A DNA stretch of 64,000 nucleotides from positions 186,001 to 250,000 of the forward strand of contig JAHCHP010000001.1 in NCBI GenBank assembly GCA_026129765.1. The letters run 5' to 3'. Origin of the DNA: Fimbriimonadia bacterium. GTDB lineage: Bacteria > Armatimonadota > Fimbriimonadia > Fimbriimonadales > GBS-DC. Shown here piece by piece: positions 56,767 to 64,000 of this stretch (position 1 is the stretch's first letter; each line of letters begins with the position of its first letter). A program made the translations under genes and the position numbers. Below the pieces are notes generated by a model. That model saw only the letters and a program-made list of their open reading frames with translations, was not told where the DNA came from and made no database searches.

Positions 56767-58476
56767 ATGGTTCTTTATTCAGGTGAAGTTTTTGTGGAAA
56801 TGGGGCTGATTTCGCAAGATCAGCTGGACGCGGCTCTGGAGAAGCAGCGCGAAGACGGCACGCCAATCGGCAACCTGCTGGTACAGATGGGGCTGATTTC
56901 GGAGCGGGACCGCGCGCGGGCGATGGGGGTCCATTGGGGCGTATCTTATCACGATTTAAGCGGCTATCAACCGAGAAAGGAACTGGTGGACCTGATTCCT
57001 GTCGAGACGGCTCGCCGCTATAAAGCGATTCCGGTGGATCGCGAAAATGGACGGCTGACCGTCGCGTTGGTCAACCCGCTGGATATCTTCGCCATCGACG
57101 AAATCCGCTTGATGACGGGCTTGGAAGTAGAAGCCGTCATCTCTTCGGAAGAGGAGATATTGGAGGCGCAGCGGCGCAGCTACCGCGTGGATGCTTCGGT
57201 AAACCAGGCGGTTCAGGATGTGATGAAGGGGTTTGAAGCGGACAGCCTGGAACTGTCAACCTCCCCCGACGATGAAGTCAGCGTGGAAGAACTGCGCGAA
57301 ATGGGCGAAGAAGCGCCCATCGTCCGGCTCGCCAATATGATTATCACCCAGGCGATTTCGGACGGCGCGAGCGATATTCATGTGGAGCCTTCCAAAGATT
57401 GTATCAAAGTCCGCTATCGCGTAGATGGCGTGATGATCGACTCGATGGTCTTGCCCAAGCGCGTGCAAGCGTCGTTAGTATCGCGTATCAAGATCATGTC
57501 GGATTTGGACATTGCCGAGAAGCGCGTGCCGCAGGACAGCCGTATCAGCGCGGCGATAGATGGGCGAGAATACGATTTTCGCGTCTCAACGCTGCCATGT
57601 CTGTACGGCGAAAAAGTGGTCATGCGCGTGCTGGATAAAGGCAGTATCCGCATCGGCTTACAGAAACTGGGCTTTTTGGAAGATACATTAGCAGACTTAG
57701 AGAAGGTGATCTGCCGGTCCTATGGGATCATTCTGGTGACGGGACCGACCGGCTCTGGAAAGTCGACCACGCTCTATTCGATCCTGTCGCAGTTGCATAC
57801 CGGAAACGTGAACATTATCACGGCAGAAGACCCTGTGGAGTACGAGCTGCCCGGCATCAATCAGGTGCAGGTCAACGCGAAGGCAGGAATGACCTTCGCC
57901 CGCGCCTTGAGAGCGATGCTGCGCCAAGACCCAGATATTATTATGGTGGGGGAGATGCGGGACCAGGAGACCGCGACCATCGCCATCGAAGCCGCGTTGA
58001 CAGGACACCTGGTGTTGTCCACTTTGCATACGAATGACGCGCCCAGCGCGCCGCCGCGCTTGACCGAGATGGGCGTAGAGCCGTTCATGATCGCCTCCTC
58101 GTTGATAGGTGTGTTGGCGCAGCGGTTGGTCAGAACGCTTTGCTCGCGCTGTAAGGAACCTTATCGACCGACCCTGGAGGAGTTTACCCAGTATGGCTTT
58201 ACCCCGCCCGTCCATTTGCATGAGCTTGAAATCTACCGGGCGGCGGGTTGCGACCAATGTAAACGAACGGGGTACAAAGGGCGAATGGGCATCCATGAAT
58301 TTATGACCATGAGCGATGAAGTTCGAGAACAGATTTTGAAACATTCTGCTTCCTACACGATTATGGAAGCGGCAACTCGGAACGGCATGCGCCAGCTCAA
58401 AGAGGACGCGATTGCCAAAGTGGTTCGGGGCTACACCTCGATTGAGGAGATTGTCCGAGTGATTTACAGCGGTTGA
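56767..58476 (+). CDS. pilB: Type IV pilus extension ATPase PilB
   Basis: The 569-residue protein has an N-terminal GspE_N-type domain (1-130), then SDGASDIHVEPSKDCIKVRYRVDG, the P-loop GPTGSGKST (326-334), the Asp box and Walker B DPDIIMVGEMRD, GHLVLSTLHTNDAPS, and a zinc site of two CxxC pairs (LCSRC, GCDQC). It powers pilin polymerisation at the cytoplasmic membrane. pilT and pilC, which often follow, are not here; an HDOD gene follows after 12 bases. Confidence 0.94.
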   Translation: MVLYSGEVFVEMGLISQDQLDAALEKQREDGTPIGNLLVQMGLISERDRARAMGVHWGVSYHDLSGYQPRKELVDLIPVETARRYKAIPVDRENGRLTVALVNPLDIFAIDEIRLMTGLEVEAVISSEEEILEAQRRSYRVDASVNQAVQDVMKGFEADSLELSTSPDDEVSVEELREMGEEAPIVRLANMIITQAISDGASDIHVEPSKDCIKVRYRVDGVMIDSMVLPKRVQASLVSRIKIMSDLDIAEKRVPQDSRISAAIDGREYDFRVSTLPCLYGEKVVMRVLDKGSIRIGLQKLGFLEDTLADLEKVICRSYGIILVTGPTGSGKSTTLYSILSQLHTGNVNIITAEDPVEYELPGINQVQVNAKAGMTFARALRAMLRQDPDIIMVGEMRDQETATIAIEAALTGHLVLSTLHTNDAPSAPPRLTEMGVEPFMIASSLIGVLAQRLVRTLCSRCKEPYRPTLEEFTQYGFTPPVHLHELEIYRAAGCDQCKRTGYKGRMGIHEFMTMSDEVREQILKHSASYTIMEAATRNGMRQLKEDAIAKVVRGYTSIEEIVRVIYSG

Positions 58477-58488
58477 GGAGATAGAACG

Positions 58489-59340
58489 ATGGGATCCACC
58501 GTGAGCCAATTTATCGATAAAGTGCGTGATGTTGCCGTGCTGCCACAGGTCGTATGTCAGGTGATGGATTTGACTGTGAATCCGAACGCGAACGCGCGCG
58601 ATATTGAGCGGGTGATCAGTATTGACCCAGGCATGTCCAGCCGGGTGCTGAATACGGTCAATTCCGCTTATTACGGGCTGCCGCGCAAAATCGCCTCCAT
58701 TCGTGAGGCGGTAGTTTTTTTGGGTTTCAAGTCGCTGCGGCATATCGCCATGACCGCCGGCGTATTCGAGATGTTTGTGGGCAAAGCGGACAAGCAAAAC
58801 ATCCGCCGCCGCGCTTGGTGGCGTCATTCCATCGATGCCGCGCTCTGTGGGCGAATGGTTGCCTCGCAAATGCCCGATGTTTCGCCCGATGAAGCCTATA
58901 CAGCGGGGCTGCTGCACGATATTGGCAAACCGCTGCTGGAACGGTACGGGGAAGCCTCCTACGATGAAGTGGAACAACTCATCGCTCAGGGTCTGGATGT
59001 ATTGATAGCAGAAGAAGCGATCTACGGCTGCAATCACGCGCAGTTGGGACGCGCTATCAGCCTCCATTGGCGGTTCCCACAGAAGTTAGCTGAGGCGATT
59101 GGCGATCACCATGCGCAGCAGGCGGAAAGCCTGGCAGAACCCTCATTGACCGCTGTAACGATGATTGGCAACCACTTGGCGCACCAACTGCGCGCGGCGG
59201 GAACCGACTTAATGGCAGCGATGGGGGTCTGCGATTGGGCGTTTCAGACGCTCCAGATGAACCCCAATACGGTGCAGGCATTGATGGTCGCATGCGACGC
59301 GGAACTGAAAGAATCGCCTATGCAAGCCTTGGCAGCGTGA
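58489..59340 (+). CDS. HDOD-domain signalling protein
   Basis: The 283-residue protein is a single HDOD domain: LPQVVCQVMDLTVNPNANARDIERVISIDPGMSSRVLNTVNSAYYG, SIREAVVFLGFKSLRHIAM and YTAGLLHDIGKPLLERYG. These HD-related domains usually bind ligands or partners and lack full phosphodiesterase residues; they often work with type IV pili and two-component systems. GAGGAGA precedes the ATG and the gene follows pilB directly, so a role in pilus control is plausible. Confidence 0.88.
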   Translation: MGSTVSQFIDKVRDVAVLPQVVCQVMDLTVNPNANARDIERVISIDPGMSSRVLNTVNSAYYGLPRKIASIREAVVFLGFKSLRHIAMTAGVFEMFVGKADKQNIRRRAWWRHSIDAALCGRMVASQMPDVSPDEAYTAGLLHDIGKPLLERYGEASYDEVEQLIAQGLDVLIAEEAIYGCNHAQLGRAISLHWRFPQKLAEAIGDHHAQQAESLAEPSLTAVTMIGNHLAHQLRAAGTDLMAAMGVCDWAFQTLQMNPNTVQALMVACDAELKESPMQALAA

Positions 59341-59446
59341 AGTTTCTCGATAAATTGCGCGAGAAGGGAACAGAAAACCCCTTTCGTGTGCCATAATAAT
59401 AGTAGGACTCTTTAGCAGACGATATAGTGACGGAGGCTTATTTCGA

Positions 59447-59854
59447 ATGTCGAGAAAAATTTTAGTTGTCGACGATGAGCGACATATTGTACGATTGATT
59501 CAGGTGAACCTCGAGCGGCAGGGCTACAATGTAGTCACGGCGCATGATGGAAAAGAGGCGTTAGAGAAGGTCGCGGCTGAAAATCCCGACCTGGTAGTGC
59601 TGGACGTAATGATGCCGTATATGGACGGCTTCGAAGTGCTGCGCAACTTACGCCGTGAGCCTGAGACCCGGGATTTACCGGTGATTATGTTAACGGCGAA
59701 AGCGCAAGATCAGGATGTATTCCGCGGCTGGCAAGAAGGCGTGGATATGTATTTGACCAAACCTTTTAACCCGCAGGAACTGCTTACTTTCGTGAAGCGT
59801 ATTTTCCGCTCGCGAGACTCAGGAGAAGACGGCGATGGCCGAGTACAAATCTAA
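59447..59854 (+). CDS. Single-domain response regulator (CheY-like)
   Basis: The 135-residue receiver has the acidic pair in ILVVDDERH, the phosphorylated Asp53 in VVLDVMMPYMDG, Thr83 in MLTAKA and Lys105 in YLTKPF. No output domain follows. It probably passes a phosphate signal to a partner by docking. GGAGG lies 12 bases before the ATG. Its end overlaps the next small gene by 20 bases. Confidence 0.92.
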   Translation: MSRKILVVDDERHIVRLIQVNLERQGYNVVTAHDGKEALEKVAAENPDLVVLDVMMPYMDGFEVLRNLRREPETRDLPVIMLTAKAQDQDVFRGWQEGVDMYLTKPFNPQELLTFVKRIFRSRDSGEDGDGRVQI

Positions 59855-60059
59855 TTCAAAGTGTAACCGAGTATGGACAGGCTGGTTGTGGGGCAGCGCG
59901 CTGGTGGCAGGCGCTGTGACGGCGTTTTCTATTTATCGTCATTACCAGAAGAAGTATGTCCAACCTGAATTCAGAGCTGAACGCGCTTATCAACGCGGTT
60001 TGAAGCAAGCCTTGAACGTCGAGGAGCGCATTCCTCGCTGGCTCGCGGAACGCAGCTGA
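59835..60059 (+). CDS. Small single-helix membrane protein, unknown function
   Basis: The 74-residue product has one hydrophobic helix (WTGWLWGSALVAGAVTAFSIY) and a basic C-terminal helix (RAERAYQRGLKQALNVEERIPRWLAERS). AGGAGA precedes the ATG, which lies inside the end of the response-regulator gene, so translation is coupled. A partner role to the receiver protein is suggested by the overlap only. Confidence 0.6.
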   Translation: MAEYKSNSKCNRVWTGWLWGSALVAGAVTAFSIYRHYQKKYVQPEFRAERAYQRGLKQALNVEERIPRWLAERS

Positions 60060-60087
60060 GCGGCGCAAGCGGTAAACTTTCTTTCAA

Positions 60088-60124
60088 GTGAGCGCAGTTC
60101 AACTGCGCTCACTCTCTCTTTTGC
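60088..60124 (+). terminator. Terminator after the receiver operon
   Basis: GTGAGCGCAG pairs perfectly with CTGCGCTCAC around TTCAA, followed by a pyrimidine run TCTCTCTTTT. Confidence 0.75.
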
Positions 60125-60146
60125 TCACTCCTCTTGATTGCGAGGC

Positions 60147-60179
60147 ACATGCTGCATTTTACTTTGAAAGGCAGCATGT
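60147..60179. promoter_or_regulatory. Second hairpin in the gap before purA
   Basis: ACATGCTGC pairs perfectly with GCAGCATGT around a 15-base loop. It is followed by TCTGGCAAGGCGCTTCTTTTT. Role unknown; it may be another terminator. Confidence 0.35.
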
Positions 60180-60239
60180 TCTGGCAAGGCGCTTCTTTTT
60201 CTAAGTAGGGTGGGCGGTTTTTTGTTGCGCTTAGCGGTG

Positions 60240-60272
60240 TATAATCATGTTTCAGGCTATGCCTGAAGGGAG
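60240..60272 (+). promoter_or_regulatory. purA promoter -10 and leader hairpin
   Basis: TATAAT (60240-60245) is followed by a tight hairpin TTCAGGC-TAT-GCCTGAA (60251-60267) that abuts the Shine-Dalgarno GGGAGG (60268-60273). The leader is about 35 bases. Confidence 0.6.
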
Positions 60273-60284
60273 GTCCAAACAGCA

Positions 60285-61556
60285 ATGCCAGTGCAAGTAG
60301 TGGTGGGCGCGCAATGGGGCGACGAAGCCAAAGGGAAGGTGGTCGATTATCTGGCGCGCAGCGCGGATATCGTGGCTCGTTACGCGGGAGGCAACAACGC
60401 CGGACATACGATTTGTGTCGGCGATCAAGTATTCAAGTTTCATACCGTGCCATGCGGTATCTTGCGTGAGCATATAACCCCGGTGATTGCGGATGGCGTT
60501 GTGTTGGATATCCGCAGCCTGATAGGCGAGATGAACACGCTGGAATCGCAGGGAATCGATACCACTCGTTTGCGTATTGGCAAAGCCGCGCACCTAAACC
60601 TACCCTATCACTTGCTGATGGATGAAATGGAAGAGACACGCCGCGGAGCCGCCAAATTAGGCACGACTAAACGAGGGATCGGACCCACCTATGCCGATAA
60701 AGCGGCGCGTGTAGGGCTGCGGTTTGGCGATCTGCTGGAGCCGAGCCGGTTTCGCGCCCGCCTTCAACGCGCTTTGGATTATAAGAATGTGCTTTTGGGG
60801 CATGTTTATCAAGCCAGTCCGCTCCATTTGGATGCGATTTTGGATGAATATCTGCTTTATGGCGAACGGCTGAAGCCTCTCGCGGTTCACGCGCCGAACC
60901 TACTCTCAGAAGCGCGCCAAGCGGGAAAAACCATCTTGATGGAAGGGGCGCAAGGCACTTTGCTGGACTTGGATTATGGCACTTACCCCTATGTGACCTC
61001 GTCTCACCCTATTGCGGCAGGAGCCTGTTTGGGGACCGGTTTGGGTCCGCGCCATTTAGATGAGATTTGGGGCGTCGCGAAAGCCTATTCCACCCGTGTC
61101 GGCGAGGGACCTTTCCCTTCGGAACTGACCGATGAGCGGGGCGACTACATCCGTGAGCGGGGCAAGGAGTATGGAACCACTACAGGACGCGCCCGACGGT
61201 GCGGCTGGCTGGATTTGGTAGCGCTGCGTTATTCTGCCCAAGTCAACTCTTTCACTGCGCTGGCGATTACGCTGCTGGATGTGCTGTCGGGCTTAGATGA
61301 GTTGTTTGTTTGTGTCGCGTATCGTTGCCATGGCGAGCAGGTTTCTGTGTTTGACCCAGACGCTTTTGTTCTAACAGAGTGCGAGGCGGTCTATGAGCGT
61401 CTGCCCGGTTGGAAGGAGGAGATCGACCATTGCCGACGGCGTGAAGATTTGCCGGTCAACGCGCAGAACTACCTACAATTCATCGAGAGTTTCGTCGACG
61501 CGCCCATTCGTCTGATCTCTCTGGGACCGGAGCGCGAACAGACCATTTTCTCGTGA
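60285..61556 (+). CDS. purA: Adenylosuccinate synthetase
   Basis: The 423-residue GTP-dependent ligase has GAQWGDEAKGKVVD (catalytic Asp and P-loop-like region), GGNNAGHT, GTTKRGIGPTYADK, and TTTGRARRCGWLD near the C-terminal third. It joins IMP and aspartate, the first step to AMP. GGGAGG precedes the ATG. Length and motif order are typical. Confidence 0.97.
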   Translation: MPVQVVVGAQWGDEAKGKVVDYLARSADIVARYAGGNNAGHTICVGDQVFKFHTVPCGILREHITPVIADGVVLDIRSLIGEMNTLESQGIDTTRLRIGKAAHLNLPYHLLMDEMEETRRGAAKLGTTKRGIGPTYADKAARVGLRFGDLLEPSRFRARLQRALDYKNVLLGHVYQASPLHLDAILDEYLLYGERLKPLAVHAPNLLSEARQAGKTILMEGAQGTLLDLDYGTYPYVTSSHPIAAGACLGTGLGPRHLDEIWGVAKAYSTRVGEGPFPSELTDERGDYIRERGKEYGTTTGRARRCGWLDLVALRYSAQVNSFTALAITLLDVLSGLDELFVCVAYRCHGEQVSVFDPDAFVLTECEAVYERLPGWKEEIDHCRRREDLPVNAQNYLQFIESFVDAPIRLISLGPEREQTIFS

Positions 61557-61572
61557 GCGAGGAAAAAAGCCG

Positions 61573-61866
61573 ATGATTTTAGAAGAGTTCAAGCAAAGCC
61601 TATCGAGCGAAATGCCCTCGATGCTCTCTCTGCCGCTTCAGGCGCTTTGGCTGGATGCGCAGGAAGATTGGGAAGGCGCGCATGATTTGCTGCAAGAAGA
61701 CCACACAACTGAAGGTGCATGGGTGCATGCCTATTTACACCGGAAAGAGGGCGACCTATCCAACGCTGCCTATTGGTACAGCCGCGCCCGCAAAACGCCT
61801 GCTCAGGGCGATTTAGGGCAGGAATGGGTAGCCATTGTGAGCGCGCTGCTTTCAGGCGGTCACTGA
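61573..61866 (+). CDS. Small conserved-looking hypothetical protein
   Basis: The 97-residue protein is helical and Trp/Ala rich: SLPLQALWLDAQEDWEGAHDLLQE, then GAWVHAYLHRKEGDLSNAAYWYSRA. It looks like a single TPR-like helical hairpin pair. GAGGAAAA stands before the ATG and the gene follows purA by 16 bases. Function unknown. Its last 7 bases overlap the converging VanW-like gene. Confidence 0.7.
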   Translation: MILEEFKQSLSSEMPSMLSLPLQALWLDAQEDWEGAHDLLQEDHTTEGAWVHAYLHRKEGDLSNAAYWYSRARKTPAQGDLGQEWVAIVSALLSGGH

Positions 61867-62633
61867 GAGTCGGGCAGGGGGGCATACTCTGATTCATGAC
61901 ACAGCTCGCGGACGGGCTTGCCTCCAATCATGCGGACGCGCCACAAACGTACCCGCGCGCCGGGTCTGCCGGTCTGAGGCTGCAATCCGCTCCTAAGCTG
62001 CGGCTGTGTTTGCAGCGAAACCAACTCCCTTTCCAATCGATAGGCGGGTAAAACGGTGTTGACTCGTTGCCGGTCTTGGTTGAGCGCGTACAGACGGCAG
62101 ACTAATTGGTCTTTAACGGCTACACACTCGATCTCGATAGGGAATGAGCGTACGTTTCGGATTTTCAGGTCGGCAACCCCATAAGCGACCGCGGCATCCA
62201 TTCCCGAAGGCACATACCGGGGCGCAAGCTCGTGCGGGTGGCGCTCAGCGATTTCAAAGCCTGCCAGTAGCGAGGCGCAATAGAAAGTGGTTGAGGTTTG
62301 GCAGACTCCGCCCCCCCACGACGGAACCAGCACCCCCCCAAAACTGACAGGCGCGCGCACCGCGCCTTCCTCCCGGCTCCAATAGCCCACGCGACGATTG
62401 AACGAAAACTCTTGACCGGGCGCAATAATGGCGCCATTCAGGCGGCGCGCCGCCCAGAGCGCGTTGTGACGCTGTCCGGGCGTTCTGCCTTCCAGCGAGG
62501 TGGTAAACGCGCTGAGAGACGATATCTTTGGTTTTGCGAAGAGAGCCTCGCGCCCCCCAAAAAGCAGCGCGATGCCCGCTCCGAAGCCAAAAATGACCAA
62601 TACAATCCACGGATAGTTCCTGTTTTTCATCAT
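61860..62633 (-). CDS. VanW-family exported protein
   Basis: The 257-residue protein has an N-terminal hydrophobic segment (WIVLVIFGFGAGIALLF). NALWAARRLNGAIIAPGQEFSFNRRVG and VPSWGGGVCQTSTTFYCASLLAG are the VanW core, with ERHPHELAPRYVPSGMDAAVAYG after it. VanW is named from vancomycin-resistance clusters, but the family function is unsettled; it is linked to cell-wall or envelope proteins. Its start is near the divergent folE2 start with 21 bases or so between. Confidence 0.85.
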   Translation of the reverse strand: MMKNRNYPWIVLVIFGFGAGIALLFGGREALFAKPKISSLSAFTTSLEGRTPGQRHNALWAARRLNGAIIAPGQEFSFNRRVGYWSREEGAVRAPVSFGGVLVPSWGGGVCQTSTTFYCASLLAGFEIAERHPHELAPRYVPSGMDAAVAYGVADLKIRNVRSFPIEIECVAVKDQLVCRLYALNQDRQRVNTVLPAYRLERELVSLQTQPQLRSGLQPQTGRPGARVRLWRVRMIGGKPVRELCHESEYAPLPDSQ

Positions 62634-62641
62634 TGATGGGG

Positions 62642-62647
62642 TATGAT
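62642..62647 (+). promoter_or_regulatory. Leaderless-type -10 of folE2
   Basis: TATGAT, 7 bases to ATG 62655. Confidence 0.5.
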
Positions 62648-62654
62648 TATAAAT

Positions 62655-63467
62655 ATGAATACGAATATATTAGCCGCTTCGTTGCCCGATGTGGCTATGG
62701 AAATCGATCAACGCGGCATTGCGCTGCCTTCGGTGGGAATCCGGGGGTTCCGATTGCCGATGCAAATGAAAAATGAGTCCGGCGCTATTCAGCCGGTTGT
62801 TGTTGAAGCCGAAGTGGGGGTCAGTATCACGGCAGAACAGCGGGGCGCGCATATGAGCCGCCTTGTGGAGACCCTGTATGAGTGGGCAAGCGCGCCACAC
62901 AGCCCCCAAGAAACCCCCGAACTTCTCTCTCAACTCGTAGACCGGCTGCAATCGGATCAGGCGAACCTGCGATTGAAATTTCTCTATTTTCTGTCTCAGC
63001 CTGCGCCTGTGACGGGCGTTCCCGGTTTGCTGGAGATTGAGGTCGATTGGCAATGTCGCTATGAAAAAGGACGTTTTGAATCCAGCACGCGCTTTCTATT
63101 TCCGGGCATGACGCTCTGTCCCTGCAGCAAGGCGATTTCGGAGTATGGCGCGCATAATCAACGCGCCCATGTTCGTCTCTGGCTTCAACCGGATGATCGG
63201 TTGCCCCAATTACCAGAAGCCTATTTGCCGATGGTCAATGAGTCGTGCAGTATGGGGATTTATCCAGTCCTCAAACGGCAGGATGAGAAGTATGTGACGG
63301 AGCGCGCTTATGAGAACCCGCGTTTTGTGGAGGATGTGGCGCGCGAGTTGACGCTCCGATTGAGAGAGAGCAACCGCCTGCAATGGTTCCGGGTCGAGTG
63401 CGAGTCAATTGAGTCGATCCACAATCATAACGCCTTCGCTGCCTATGAAGAGCGAACAGGGAAGTAA
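62655..63467 (+). CDS. folE2: GTP cyclohydrolase FolE2 (type IB)
   Basis: From ATG 62655 the product has 270 residues. It has the FolE2 signature LFPGMTLCPCSKAISEYGAHNQR, with Cys155 as metal ligand, and the N-terminal GIRGFRLPM segment. It makes 7,8-dihydroneopterin triphosphate from GTP for folate or queuosine and can use metals other than zinc. An upstream ATG at 62643 overlaps the -10 element, so the second ATG is preferred. No Shine-Dalgarno is seen. Confidence 0.94.
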   Translation: MNTNILAASLPDVAMEIDQRGIALPSVGIRGFRLPMQMKNESGAIQPVVVEAEVGVSITAEQRGAHMSRLVETLYEWASAPHSPQETPELLSQLVDRLQSDQANLRLKFLYFLSQPAPVTGVPGLLEIEVDWQCRYEKGRFESSTRFLFPGMTLCPCSKAISEYGAHNQRAHVRLWLQPDDRLPQLPEAYLPMVNESCSMGIYPVLKRQDEKYVTERAYENPRFVEDVARELTLRLRESNRLQWFRVECESIESIHNHNAFAAYEERTGK

Positions 63468-63496
63468 ACAGAGTTCTATTTTTGGAGGAAACCAGA

Positions 63497-64000
63497 TTGT
63501 CATCGCAAGAAACTTATCAGAAAATGTTAGCTCATGCCCAAGAAACCGCTACCTTCGGTTCGATGGGCGCGGTGCTGGGTTGGGACCAGCAAGTGATGAT
63601 GCCGCCGAAAGGCATCCAGCATCGCGCTAACCAGTTTGCCGCCTTGAGCGGCTTTCTTCATGATCGCGCTACCAGCCCCCAAGTGGGCGAATGGCTTGCC
63701 GAACTGTCTGAAAGCGATTTGGCTAAAGACCCGCACAGCGTGGAAGGCGCGAACATCCGAGAATGGAAACGCAGCTATGATCGCGCCACGAAACTGCCAA
63801 AGGAATTGGTGGTGGAGTTTGCTCGCGTGACCAGTCTCGCGGATCACGATTGGCAGCAAGCGCGCGCCGAGTCCAATTACGCGCTTTTTAAGCCGTCGCT
63901 TCAAAAGATTTTGAGCTTGGTTCGAGAGGTAGCGGATTACATCGGCTACGAAGGGGAGCGGTATAACGCGCTTCTGGACGAATATGAGCCGGGCATGACC
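63497..64000 (+). CDS. M32 carboxypeptidase (Taq type), N-terminal part cut by the window edge
   Basis: A TTG start at 63497 follows GGAGG at a good distance and the frame is open to the window end (168 codons). The residues GSMGAVLGWDQQVMMPPKG, ANQFAALSGFLHDRA and NALLDEYEPGMT are diagnostic of the M32 family. The HEXXH zinc site lies beyond the window. These cytoplasmic metallopeptidases remove C-terminal residues. It follows folE2 by 29 bases. Confidence 0.9.
   Translation, partial: MSSQETYQKMLAHAQETATFGSMGAVLGWDQQVMMPPKGIQHRANQFAALSGFLHDRATSPQVGEWLAELSESDLAKDPHSVEGANIREWKRSYDRATKLPKELVVEFARVTSLADHDWQQARAESNYALFKPSLQKILSLVREVADYIGYEGERYNALLDEYEPGMT

Noticed and set aside
57697-59067. Long minus-strand open frame (456 codons) opposite pilB and the HDOD gene
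   Set aside because: It covers parts of two well-supported genes on the other strand and shows no domain.

Overview
The window reads as a bacterial chromosome segment from a diderm. It carries lpxK for lipid A, an MlaD/MCE protein, a PilQ secretin and several beta-barrel-like secreted proteins. Two secreted proteins end in a dockerin-like double calcium-loop module (GDxNxDGxVDDxDLLxVLFxFG). That module, together with a clade-II-type nos cluster, is most reminiscent of Armatimonadota; this placement is an inference from sequence flavour, not from a marker-gene tree. No insertion sequence, prophage, CRISPR array or rRNA operon was seen.

Layout. 1-12.5 kb: a truncated methyltransferase, a dockerin-like secreted protein, two exported peptidases (S9 and M28), a LolA-like protein, an MDR oxidoreductase, and a pdxS-pdxT-DUF512-SDR operon for pyridoxal phosphate synthesis. 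12.5-14.5 kb: a translation cluster on the minus strand, tRNA-Tyr, tRNA-Thr, tuf, rpmG, tRNA-Trp. 14.5-20.8 kb: VOC protein, TrmB-like methyltransferase, a WecA/TagO-type phosphotransferase, dCMP deaminase, a PMT-type glycosyltransferase and a BMP-family binding protein. 20.9-29 kb: nitrous-oxide respiration, with an Rrf2 Fe-S-type regulator, nosZ, one 1300-residue polypeptide that joins a membrane domain to NosD, NosF and NosY, then nosL and a cupredoxin-like lipoprotein. 29-35 kb: rplI, an MCE protein, a second PMT-like membrane protein, a TlpA-type thioredoxin with a metal-binding front domain, a beta-barrel-like gene interrupted by two in-frame UGA codons, and a small Cys/His-rich protein. 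35-42 kb: lpxK, an ADP-ribose-related trio (Nudix, B12-binding protein, ADP-ribosylglycohydrolase) and the fatty-acid cluster fabD-fabG-acpP-fabF. 42-49.6 kb: a small secreted protein, a YqgF-like nuclease, tRNA-Sec, thrC, hom, accB, mnmE and a 14-repeat WD40 protein. 49.7-58.5 kb: type IV pilus machinery (ExeA-like ATPase, HTH protein, pilM, N, O, a PilP-like protein, pilQ, pilB). 58.5-64 kb: HDOD protein, receiver protein, purA, a VanW-like protein, folE2 and the start of an M32 carboxypeptidase.

The main novelty candidate is the fused Nos maturation protein. Its added membrane segments fall exactly where the chain must cross the membrane to put NosD outside and NosF inside. Secondary points are frequent leaderless promoters (a TANNNT hexamer 5 to 11 bases before the start codon at about a dozen genes), paired long-range inverted repeats in the leaders of the Rrf2 gene and nosZ, a tRNA-Sec gene together with a gene carrying two closely spaced in-frame UGA codons and a hairpin just downstream, and a dispersed family of palindromic intergenic repeats.
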